Positions 56,036 to 64,000 of a stretch of 64,000 nt of DNA are shown here, in pieces (the first letter of the stretch is position 1; each line of letters begins with the position of its first letter). The stretch comes from Epiperipatus broadwayi (lineage: Eukaryota; Onychophora; Udeonychophora; Euonychophora; Peripatidae), in the NCBI GenBank assembly GCA_028023455.1, contig JAQFVV010000028.1, positions 312,001 to 376,000 on the forward strand. Reading direction: 5' to 3'. A program made the position numbers and the translations under genes. Below the pieces are notes generated by a model, which saw only the letters and a list, made by a program, of their open reading frames with translations, was not told the DNA's origin and searched no databases.

Positions 56036-56310
56036 TATGTAAGTAGAGGGATTTGAATTCAGAATTTTTCAGTCTATTCATACTCCATACCATCTCAAGC
56101 AAATGATACACATGACTCCATGCATGTGAAAAAGATATATGATCCCCAGTATATGTATTTAATGCAGAACCAGCATTCATCAGTTGGATCAGATCATAAT
56201 CTACCACACAAAAATACAATCAGTACTCGGTTTATATTAAAATAGCAATTCCCTAAACTTTGTTTGGGAAGTCTTCAATCTTCTCACCCTTCAAACTATA
56301 CAACCATACA
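56036..56310 (-). mobile_element. Hammerhead plus tRNA-like composite (F2)
   Basis: Order on the minus strand: a GAAGATTGAAGACTTCC-like start, hammerhead fossil at about 56145-56187 (CAA, CTGATGA, ATGC/GCAT stem II, TAAA for GAAA), then GGAGTCATGTGTATCATTTG (A-box-like) and GAATTCAAATCCCT (B box). Same architecture as 9168-9512 and 59985-60275. The plus-strand shadow frames are not genes. Confidence 0.7.
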
Positions 56311-56741
56311 TTTTATTGAAAAACTGTGATGGATTGCCCAAATCTCTTATTGGATTTGATATTGTACTTATACTCATGTAGATATTACGTAACAGATTTA
56401 TGTGTACGAGCTATAAAAATATTAAGGAATTTATTTACAAAGCAACAAACTGTTTATTTAAAATCCAATTTATGGAAACTAAATTATAAACATCAACTGC
56501 ATAAATCGACTCCTCAATACAAATTGTCCACTTAATGATATCTCAGAGGTACTAATACTGGCTTATTAAACCAAATTTGATTTTTAGCTAAAATTTATTA
56601 TGAAAGTGTTGTTTTTTTTAAAAAAAATCTTGAATGGAAGTAACTCAAGTACAAATATCAGTAAAGTTAGTAAAAGATTACCTAAAAGCAGCTAATACTT
56701 AAGTTCAATATCCATTGCTTTTGGTTTAATTCTTCCTGTGA

Positions 56742-56809
56742 ATATCTGAAACCATGGGTAATAGCCAACTTCATGATATCTGAAACCATGGGTAATAGCC
56801 AACTTCATG
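56742..56809. repeat. Perfect tandem duplication, 34-bp unit
   Basis: ATATCTGAAACCATGGGTAA starts at 56742 and 56776; the units are identical, so the duplication is recent. Confidence 0.9.
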
Positions 56810-57073
56810 TAATATACATGCTTAATATAAAATTTAACTTTAAAAACATATACATTAAGACATCAACAACAAATTAGAGTGATACAATCATGAAAAAGAT
56901 GTTACGTTATTGAATCAGATCAAAGAAAAATTACATGATTGCTTTAGTGCAGGGATCAGGAACTGACAATTCTGGAGCTGCATGTGGCCCTTTGGTAGAG
57001 AAACTGCACCTCTTTTATTTTGGATAAAAATATTTTATATAAATTTTATTAAAAATTTAATATAATAAAATAA

Positions 57074-57347
57074 ACATCACATGATCACCATCTCTTATAC
57101 TAGCACTTAATTGTTATCAAACAAGGCAAAACTCTGCATACAGTAGTGCCACCCTGTGCCAACCAAAGTAATCAATGGATGCCAGAAGGCTTGTGCATAA
57201 AATCCCTATCTAGTGCCTACTCATCCAATATCCCCAGACTAGTTTCTGGCTTGTGGCCCTCATCAGTGAGAGCCTTGGATCTGAGAGCACTGCACCTAGA
57301 TCTTAGGATCTAATGCACTATTGTAAGGAGAGTTTGGCCTTGTTTGA
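57074..57347 (-). mobile_element. R1 hammerhead element nested in hAT
   Basis: The ends AAACAAGGCAAAACTCTGCA (left) and AAACAAGGCCAAACTCTCCT (right, reversed) form about 30-bp inverted repeats, with a hammerhead at 57231-57272. ATAAAATAAA occurs on both flanks and may be a target duplication, though it is low-complexity. Confidence 0.72.
57231..57272 (-). ncRNA. Hammerhead ribozyme (F1), core intact
   Basis: Minus strand: CTCTCA, CTGATGA, GGGCCACAAGCCA, GAAA, ACTAGT palindrome, C17, TGGGGA. Stem I has 5 pairs including wobbles. Stem II keeps GGC/GCC, but the pair next to the core is G-A. Activity is plausible but reduced. Confidence 0.78.
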
Positions 57348-58189
57348 TTATAAAATAAAATTTATGTATATACTAATATATAATTTGGAACTAATTATAT
57401 TAATTTTATTATAATTTAATTAATACAAAAGTGTATATATTATTGTGGATGAGTGCGAGTGGTTTAAATTTAAAATAGCATTCCACACATTACTATAATG
57501 TGCACAGTAGAACTGTCATTGTAATCAGTGTTTTACAATTGCCACTAAAATTTCTGTTTAATTTAAATACGTGTTTTAACTCAGTGTTAAGTTATAAACA
57601 ATTTAATTTTTAGTACATTAAAACTGTAATAATAATTCTCATAAAAATAATGAGTTCAAAAAAAAAAAGAAAATTAGCTGAAGAAATAGAAGCTTCAATA
57701 AAATGTCGACAGAGAAATTTGCATTTACAGGAGTGGAAATCCTCAATGTTTAATTTGTCATCTAATTAACTGTGAACTTATTTATTAATTAATACTGGAA
57801 ATCTGAATAGATTAACCATGAATATAAAAAGTCATAACAAAGTCTATTAAACTGACAATTTAAACAAAATTGCATCATGTCTATTAAAACAATTAATGGA
57901 ACACAAATCGTTACCATTATCTCATTATCAATCCATTGAAGGATAAAGTCTCTTCAAGTTTAATCCAGTCTTTCTAAACCCTAGCCTCTCTCATCCACAG
58001 CATACTAGCAAATTTGCTTGTCTCATTTACTCATCTCACTCACTGTCGCACTCTGGGTTTTTGACAACCTCTTGGAATCCAGTTCAAAAGTTCAACTGTT
58101 TATCTATGTAAGCCAAAAATACATCTATGTATACATCTCATGTTGTTTGTTTAATCTATATGTTTAATATCATATCAAGTGATAATTTA

Positions 58190-58450
58190 TATTCAGCGGT
58201 CAATGTTACCGGTCAACGTTACTTTTTGAAATACTTCATTAATATGCTTCTAGAAGATTTCCTATTCATTGTCAGTCATGTCACCCGATGAAATTAATCA
58301 GTATCATAATTCTTTAGGACATCTTTTAGGTGACCGTTATAATATAAATGGAGACATATTTCTCTCAAGAAAGCTATGCTTAAATTTGTTTATACAATCC
58401 AGCAAAGATGCATCTTTGCAATAATAGATTCTTTAGATTCACTATTAGCA
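58190..58450 (-). pseudogene. LINE 3' tail, second copy
   Basis: It shares with 53545-54245 the segments TTACTTTTTGAAATACTTCA, TTCCTATTCATTGTCA-like and GACATCTTTTAGGTGACC-like (coding for YKD-x3-DPLK-type residues on the minus strand). Too decayed for a continuous frame. Confidence 0.6.
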
Positions 58451-58489
58451 TACTAGAGAACATAACAGTTGCCATGTATGGCTTGATTC

Positions 58490-58600
58490 AATAACAGAAG
58501 GGCAGATTCTTGAGTTGAAGGTCAATCAATCATGGTCCAACTCTGTCACTTCCAGTGTTTGAGTTTATTATAAATTCCTGAGTAATATAAACATTTGATA
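58490..58600 (+). repeat. Dispersed repeat R6
   Basis: CAATCATGGTCCAACTCTGT and CACTTCCAGTGTTTGAG with a final AATTCCTGAGTAATA. It aligns with the R6 copies at 9770-9850 (CAATCATGGTCTCCACAGTC), 23735-24015 and 48790-48860. Confidence 0.5.
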
Positions 58601-58609
58601 GGATGAGTA

Positions 58610-59975
58610 GTCAGTCGATCACATGATTTTCACTTTGCACTTTTCTGAATATTAAGAAGCATCTTTATTCAGTCAATACAGGGCTCAGACATGAAAATGG
58701 CCAAATAGTACTGTGATGAGTTTAGGCTTCGAAAAAATATTTTATCATCATACAATGTAAATGTTCTATTTATATCTGTTATTGTTGCCAGAATAATCCC
58801 CTAGTCATTCAACACTAACATATAACCCAATAATATCAAAATATATCTAATGGTTAAAATAGAGATGTTTATCCCAGTTGTTACTGTATCAGCTAGTGCT
58901 TGCCATTTGAATCCTGCTGACCTTTCCAGCTCGCAGATGACTTACCTTAGAAATTTTTCTGTTCTCTAAAAGTTATTTTTATATATATGTTTTAATTTAA
59001 ATAAACGTAATTACATGTACTTAAATTTTGCATTCTTATTATTACTATCCTCTACTGTTATTATTATCAGAATATAATTTATTATAAAACTAGTTCATGC
59101 AAGTTTATAGCATGTAATTGTATGTGTGTGTGAATAGCTAACACGCGTATATTCCATTATTACTCTTAACTAAGACAAAATACATGATGTAAATTTCTAG
59201 CTGTAATTCATTTATCTATGTCACCGTTTGTATTGTAACCGTAATTTATATAATTCATTTTGAATAAAGTAAACTTTTTTTTGGAAGATGGCCGAATTGA
59301 ATCTTTAATTAAGCATGCTTTTGTATAATTGTTTTTTGTTGTTGATTTAAAACGAAGATAATTTTTAAATCTTAACAGTTGTTTATATTTACGTCAGATA
59401 TTTTATAGGGCTGAAACTTTCTATAAAAGCTAATAGTTTTTTTTTTTTTTAAAAAAGACTTTTGCTCGTGAATAAGCAATATCTAACGTAAGACTTTATA
59501 TTCACATAAGACTAAAATCTTTATTTAAAAAAATCATTAACAAAACAGAAGTCTCTAGTTTATTTTAAAAGTAAATAAAAAGTTGTTTTCGATGATGTCT
59601 TAAAACCCTATTTCTTTTATAGAATAATTCAACCAAAAATCTACTATAATCTATTACAGAACTAATGCGATGCTCGTTTTTCTTAAAAGCTTTTAACAAT
59701 ATCTTATTTAATCTTGACTAAGCTTACTATAAACTTCAAAAATTCAAATAAAAAAATAAATCTGACGTTTTTTAATATACTAATTTGATATAAAAAAGAT
59801 AGCGTATAAATTCCGAGACTTTTAAGTTTTAGTTACTCAGAAAACAACCCAGTCTTAATTTTAACCAAATGAACATTTAAAAATAAAATAGATAACAACA
59901 GTAATAAAAATGCGCAATATGTAACATTTGTTGAGTGTAAATACTAAATATTTGAAATCACTTTTCATATACCTG
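58610..59975. other. AT-rich spacer
   Basis: No gene or repeat family recognised. Confidence 0.4.
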
Positions 59976-59984
59976 CAGCCTAAT

Positions 59985-60275
59985 TGTAAATATAAGGGAT
60001 TTGAACTCAGACTTTCAAGCACCCTTCAACTATCCACACTTTCTCATACCACTGATACACATGACCACACCTATGTAGAAAAGATAAATAATCATCAATA
60101 TGCGTATTTCGTGCTAAACCAGTACTCATCAGTTGGTCTAAATTATCATCTCCCACACATATATATATATATTCAGTGCTCAGTTTATATTAAGATAGAT
60201 AACCCTCATACTTTAATAGACAGGCTTCAATCCACTCCAACTTGCAACTCGTCAACCATCCATACCATTGAAATC
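59985..60275 (-). mobile_element. Hammerhead plus tRNA-like composite (F2)
   Basis: Minus strand: TTGACGAGTTGCAAGTTGGA, AGTGGATTGAAGCCTGTC, then a hammerhead (60097-60136), then GGTGTGGTCATGTGTATCAG (A-box-like), GAGTTCAAATCCC (B box). The ribozyme has CAA, CTGATGA, GTACT/AGCAC stem II with one mismatch, GAAA, ATACGCAT, A and TTG. Core boxes are intact, but stem III is no longer fully palindromic. Confidence 0.75.
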
Positions 60276-60279
60276 TGAT

Positions 60280-61000
60280 GTTAGAAAACTCAACAACAAC
60301 ATTAAGTTTTCCCTATTTCAGGCCACATGCCTCAGAAAAGCATGGCTATACCATCCCTATGCCACCTACTTTGAGATATGCTAATGTTAATTAATATAGC
60401 TAGTTGAACCTCCTCCCCTCTTCCCCCAAATTTACTTGTGTATAATCTGGTATACTTTTAGTATACTCTTGATCAATAGATGGAACTTCTTGTTTTGTGA
60501 AGACAAAACCAAAAAAAAAACTGCATATGTGTAGAAGCAATGATGAATATAGACAGGAAAACAATAACTTAGATTAGTTACTACATACAAAAAGAGCTAA
60601 AAAGTAAATAGTTTTTATTTTAAATTTTAACCATCAAACATCTAATGGTTTTATTGATGAGGAGTTCAAAAAAGTTCAAATGCCAGATCTGCAAATGCGA
60701 TTTGTTTTTGGGACTTCCAGAACCTGTCAAATCATCTACCATGGTGCCAAACTTCATAGAGCTGTGGAACTACAATATCCATTGTAGTAACACATACTAA
60801 TTCAGTTAAAGTTTGTAATAAAAAATATTTTTAATAATAATTTTGCCACTTCTTTTTGGTTCTAAAGTTTAGCAGAAAATAAAAATGTATGTACGATTCA
60901 AGTATTTAAATGATGTAAATAAAAATAAAAATTCATTTTTTAATATCACCATAGTTGTATTATATTATAAACACAATCACTTCTTCCCTTATCACTGCAA
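60280..61000. other. Spacer
   Basis: No gene or repeat family recognised. Confidence 0.4.
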
Positions 61001-61009
61001 AAGTCATCC

Positions 61010-61165
61010 ATAAATATTACCAAATTCACTACTTCCTTTATTTTGCTGTAAAAATAAAGGGTTTTTACTTTTAAAAAGTTAAAGTAAAATTGGCTCTGAA
61101 GAAGACTGCAGAGCAGTTGAAACTTGCTAAAAAGTGTTCCAAGTAGTGAATAAATTGCATTTATA
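61010..61165 (+). repeat. R5 repeat
   Basis: It shares AAAGTAAAATTGGCTCTGAA, GAAGACTGCAG, CAGTTGAAAC and TTGCTAAAAAGTGTT with 33480-33790. It has the CTGAAGA and GAAA boxes with a 5-bp stem between them, but no convincing stem I or III. Confidence 0.6.
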
Positions 61166-61169
61166 GAAA

Positions 61170-62395
61170 TCAACCATTTAAACTTTAACTAATCAATGGC
61201 TAGTCAATGGCAGTGCAGTTTAATCCCTATCTGCATATTACTTCTGGCTTTGATCTTTATTAATGGGGATTTGGGCCTGCAGCTAGAATAGGATTGCGAT
61301 TAATATTTTATTAATGTGGTATTAAATCTGCACAATTATATAAGTAAGTTGACTCAGGTTCAAACCTCTATGCTCTTTTCAAATTTTAGACTGTTAGCTT
61401 GATAATATTGCTTGGGAATTCATAAAAAGTTTAAGCAACAGATCTGAAACCACAATCTATGGAATTTGAAAAAGTGCTTAAAGGTATCCAAGTTCAGATG
61501 AAAATGAATAAATAACAAACATAAACTAATATATTGCATTGAGCCAGCTTTCAGAAAAACACTAGTGCTGAATAAAGTCATGCAGTACAGATAAGCTTAT
61601 ATAATTGATATGATATACTATGTAAATAAGGCACATATGAAAATAAGGCAATTAGTTATTCCAACATTTGGACAATGGAACACATGAATCTGTTTTGTTG
61701 ATGGAATGTGGATTCTTTGCAATTTCCCAAGTCTCTTTGTACTTTTTTCCCCTATCATCTCTTTCTGGACATACTGTTGTAACACTTGATGAAGAAATAT
61801 GACCCATGTGCAGTACAGTAAAACCCAGGTACTGATTTGGGGATTAAGTTGTTCTACCACCTGGAAAAAAAACACTGACTACGCAAACTTACAACCAATG
61901 ACCTTGAGTAGAGAAAGAAAAGTTGTTTTTGTTTCATTTCTTAACTGATTTTTTATTTTATTTTGTTACAGTACCTCAGAATAGCATTACATAAAAGTTA
62001 ATGTTAAATTCCAAATTCATTACATAAAAGTTAGTAGCATTAAATTAAATTTTTGAGAGAAACATTATCCAAAAACATCATACTACATAAAGCTGATCCC
62101 ACAACATTTTTCTACTGACTTGGCCATTTAAGACAGCCAACATTTTAAAAAAATGACACTTATAATTAGTTATAAAAAGGTTGTTATAGAACTGGTTTGT
62201 AGAGGTATGTTTTCAGTTGCTATGAATGTAAGCATGACCAACTAAAAATGTTACCATTGACAAAAATAACTTCTAGTTTAAAAGACCACTTATATGCTAA
62301 AGTACTTATATATCAAATAACATTAGCGAGTAAATTTGTTACATGATTTGTAAGTTATCAAATTAAAATTAAATAATCAAATAGTTTATTGCTCG
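61170..62395. other. Spacer
   Basis: The 85-codon minus frame at 61618-61875 has no recognisable motif. A decayed F5-like segment may lie at 61205-61290. Otherwise nothing recognised. Confidence 0.4.
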
Positions 62396-62399
62396 GGAA

Positions 62400-62900
62400 T
62401 TCAAAAAAACAGTAGCAAACTTTGCCATATTGTAGTGCCACCTAGTTTAAGTTATAGTAATCAATAGATCCTAGAAAGGTTGCACATTGTAATCTCTATC
62501 CAGTGTCTTTTCATCCAGTATCTCCAGATTAGTTTCTAGCTTATCGCTTACATCAGTGAGGAGCTTTGGATCTGAGAGTGGACTTGAATCTTTGGATCTA
62601 AAGCACTCTTCCAGTAACTAATCATTACTTTATTGGTTAAGTATACAATTACGTACCCAAAATCCAAGCTAATTTGTTTAGATACTCATGCAGATAAGAA
62701 TCCAATTTTGGTATTTATATATTTTGATGTCTTTGTGTTTTTAATAACCATAGTCACCATTATCCTTAGGTTAGAATTGGTATTAAACCATTAAAACATC
62801 ACATGCCCATTTTTTCTTCTGCTTATTATAGTTTTCACTAGGTGGCACTACTGTATGGAGAAATTTTCTAATAGTCTAATTGCTTGTATAAGCAAAATAA
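62400..62900 (-). mobile_element. R1 hammerhead element with inverted ends
   Basis: The left end (CATATTGTAGTGCCACCTAG) and the right end (CACTAGGTGGCACTACTGTA at about 62836) are inverted. Inside, the ribozyme at 62521-62562 (minus) reads TCCTCA, CTGATGT (A9 mutated), GAAA, CTAATC, so it is inactive. Flank TTGCTTGTATAAGC follows, as in other R1 copies. Confidence 0.7.
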
Positions 62901-63109
62901 AAGATGGCCATGTGATATTATAATGGGTAAATACCAATTCCATCCAAGGAATAATGATGACTATGGTTGGTAAAAAAACAAATGTAGCAAAATATATAGA
63001 TATAGATCTAGAGAGATATATACAACTATACAAGAAAATTACCTTGAATTGAAAGCATTATTGTGTTGTTAATTAGAAAAATAAAAGATGGGTGTTGGAG
63101 GGGATGCAT

Positions 63110-63260
63110 TATATCTAATAATCCAAATCTTCTACCTGATGAAAGCCATTAGTTAGAAACTAGTCTAGGGATACTTAATGAGAAGGCACTGAATAAGGAT
63201 TACAAGGCACAATCTTCTAGCATCTTTTGAGTAGACTATATCTTGCACTATATGGTACTA
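63110..63260 (+). repeat. R1 hammerhead repeat, plus strand
   Basis: The ribozyme at 63130-63171 has intact core boxes (CTGATGA, AAGCCATTAGTTA, GAAA, ACTAGT palindrome, C17), but stem I (TCTAC against TAGGGA) is broken. Downstream it continues with GAGAAGGCACTGAATAAGGA and an arm-like GCACTATATGGTACTATTAT, the R1 order. Confidence 0.65.
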
Positions 63261-63408
63261 TTATTTGCTACTACTTTAACATACTGTGAAAGCAAAAAAA
63301 AAGGTGATCATAGGAATTCAGAAGAAGGTGGAATTGGACGCGACAGAGCTGGTCAATGATACATGGGCCTTGAGCTTCTGAGTTTGAAATTTACTACCAC
63401 ACTATTCC

Positions 63409-63515
63409 ACCTTTATTGTTAAAAGGAGGTTGCCTTGACAACAGTTTGAAATTGTTGATTGTTATTGATATTGGGATTGTCTAAGTATTGACTGTTTTTA
63501 ATGATATATATATAT
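63409..63515 (+). repeat. Dispersed repeat R4, copy near window end
   Basis: Near-identical to 686-795, same orientation. It is preceded by a tRNA- or R6-like segment ending TTTACTACCACACTATTCC. Confidence 0.75.
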
Positions 63516-63519
63516 ATGA

Positions 63520-64000
63520 TAATGATCCGTCTTTCATAAAAATTAATGGCCCATCTTTCAATACTTCCTAACAAATGATCCAATTTCTGTAATGCCCACA
63601 ACTATCATCAGCTAAATGACAAAAGTGAAAAAGAAGTTGTAAAACCAAATTTGAAAATAAGTTTCTCATGTAATCTTTGAAGGGGAGGAAGAAATTGAGT
63701 AAATATACAGGTCAAAGTTCAGAGAAAATTAGGAATGTATCTTTTTTCCTTTATCTGCTCATTTCATTATTTTATTTGAAAGATAAAGTTATGAATTGCT
63801 CAGTATAAAAGTAATTTTTCCATCTGTGAAATAAGAAAGTTCATTAATAATCTACTTAAAAAGAGAATTCAGTTTGTTTATAGTAAGTACGGCATGAATA
63901 ACAGTTCTATCAAAGTATATATGTTATTCTGCCAAGGTTGTTTAAGCCAGATAAGAATTCATTTTGAGATGATTTGTAGGTTTCACAAGTGAAATGCCAA
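63520..64000. other. Spacer
   Basis: No gene or repeat family recognised before the window ends. Confidence 0.4.

Larger units (their letters stand above)
56945..57775 (+). mobile_element. hAT transposon 5' end with transposase start
   Basis: TAGTGCAGGGATCAGGAACT followed by GGAGCTGCATGTGGCCCTTT is the characteristic terminal sequence of hAT elements (CAGGGGTC...GAGCCGCATGNGGCTCTTT). At 57649-57735 the frame reads MSSKKKRKLAEEIEASI, as in the N-termini of hAT-derived GTF2I-repeat proteins (MSxKKRKxDxE). A frameshift later gives SGNPQCLICHL, a zinc-finger CLIC motif. The rest and the right end are not found. An R1 repeat is nested at 57074-57347. Confidence 0.75.

Noticed and set aside
686-63515. 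R4 copies at the two window ends as LTRs of one giant element
   Set aside because: They are about 62.7 kb apart, and further R4 copies in other orientations lie between them (11.7, 33.9, 34.2 kb), so they are just members of a dispersed family.

Overview
This window looks like non-coding nuclear DNA of an invertebrate animal. It is strongly AT-rich, with frequent TA microsatellites and no open reading frame longer than about 135 codons. Essentially everything recognisable is a mobile element or a fossil of one. Families present: RTE-type and other non-LTR retrotransposons, mariner, Merlin, hAT (ZBED5-like and GTF2I-repeat-like), a Penelope-like element, several tRNA-derived SINEs, and a large set of repeats carrying hammerhead ribozymes. 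An arthropod or mollusc would fit, but the sequence does not settle it. No functional host gene was recognised. One P-loop exon remnant (about 55.1 kb) and one TATA/splice-donor patch (about 42.5 kb) are weak candidates.

Layout. 0-9 kb: SINEs, a Merlin element (3.2-4.0 kb), RTE tails (4.7-5.3 kb). 9-15 kb: a hammerhead/tRNA-like composite, a tandem array split by a LINE (10.2-11.5 kb), a mariner split by a Penelope fragment (12.5-13.6 kb), a ribozyme-repeat unit (14.3-14.7 kb). 15-28 kb: LINE fragments, fold-back ribozyme repeats, a tandem ribozyme insertion with 13-bp target-site duplication (21.6-22.6 kb), a complete hAT MITE with 8-bp duplication (25.4-26.1 kb). 28-32 kb: a tandem hammerhead pair beside a broken ZBED-type hAT transposase, then a second mariner. 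33-41 kb: fold-backs, a 1.2-kb palindrome of four hammerhead copies (35.8-37.0 kb), a tandem pair of intact hammerheads (39.1-39.7 kb), a third mariner. 41-55 kb: a SINE, a repeat-poor stretch (43-47.5 kb), LINE and hAT fragments. 55-64 kb: more hammerhead/tRNA composites, a hAT end with a nested ribozyme repeat, LINE tails, fold-backs.

The main discovery candidate is the set of type-I-like hammerhead ribozymes. At least three sequence-distinct families keep the whole hammerhead plan: complementary stem I, CTGANGA, stem II hairpin, GAAA, then a short self-complementary stem III (ACTAGT, ACCGGT, ATGCAT or ATCATGAT) followed directly by the cleavable C. Stem I differs between families but stays paired (TCCTCA/TGGGGA, CCCAA/TTGGG, CTTTCA/TGAAAG). 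This covariation is strong evidence of selected RNA structure. Copies often lie as direct repeats 365-455 bp apart, the organisation expected of retrozyme-like circular-RNA retroelements or of Penelope terminal repeats. At 22.44 kb an inverted segment begins exactly at the predicted ribozyme cleavage site inside one target-site-duplicated insertion. That is what twin priming on a ribozyme-cleaved RNA would leave.

All calls come from reading the sequence by eye. Family names rest on motif recognition, and repeat boundaries are approximate unless a target-site duplication is given.
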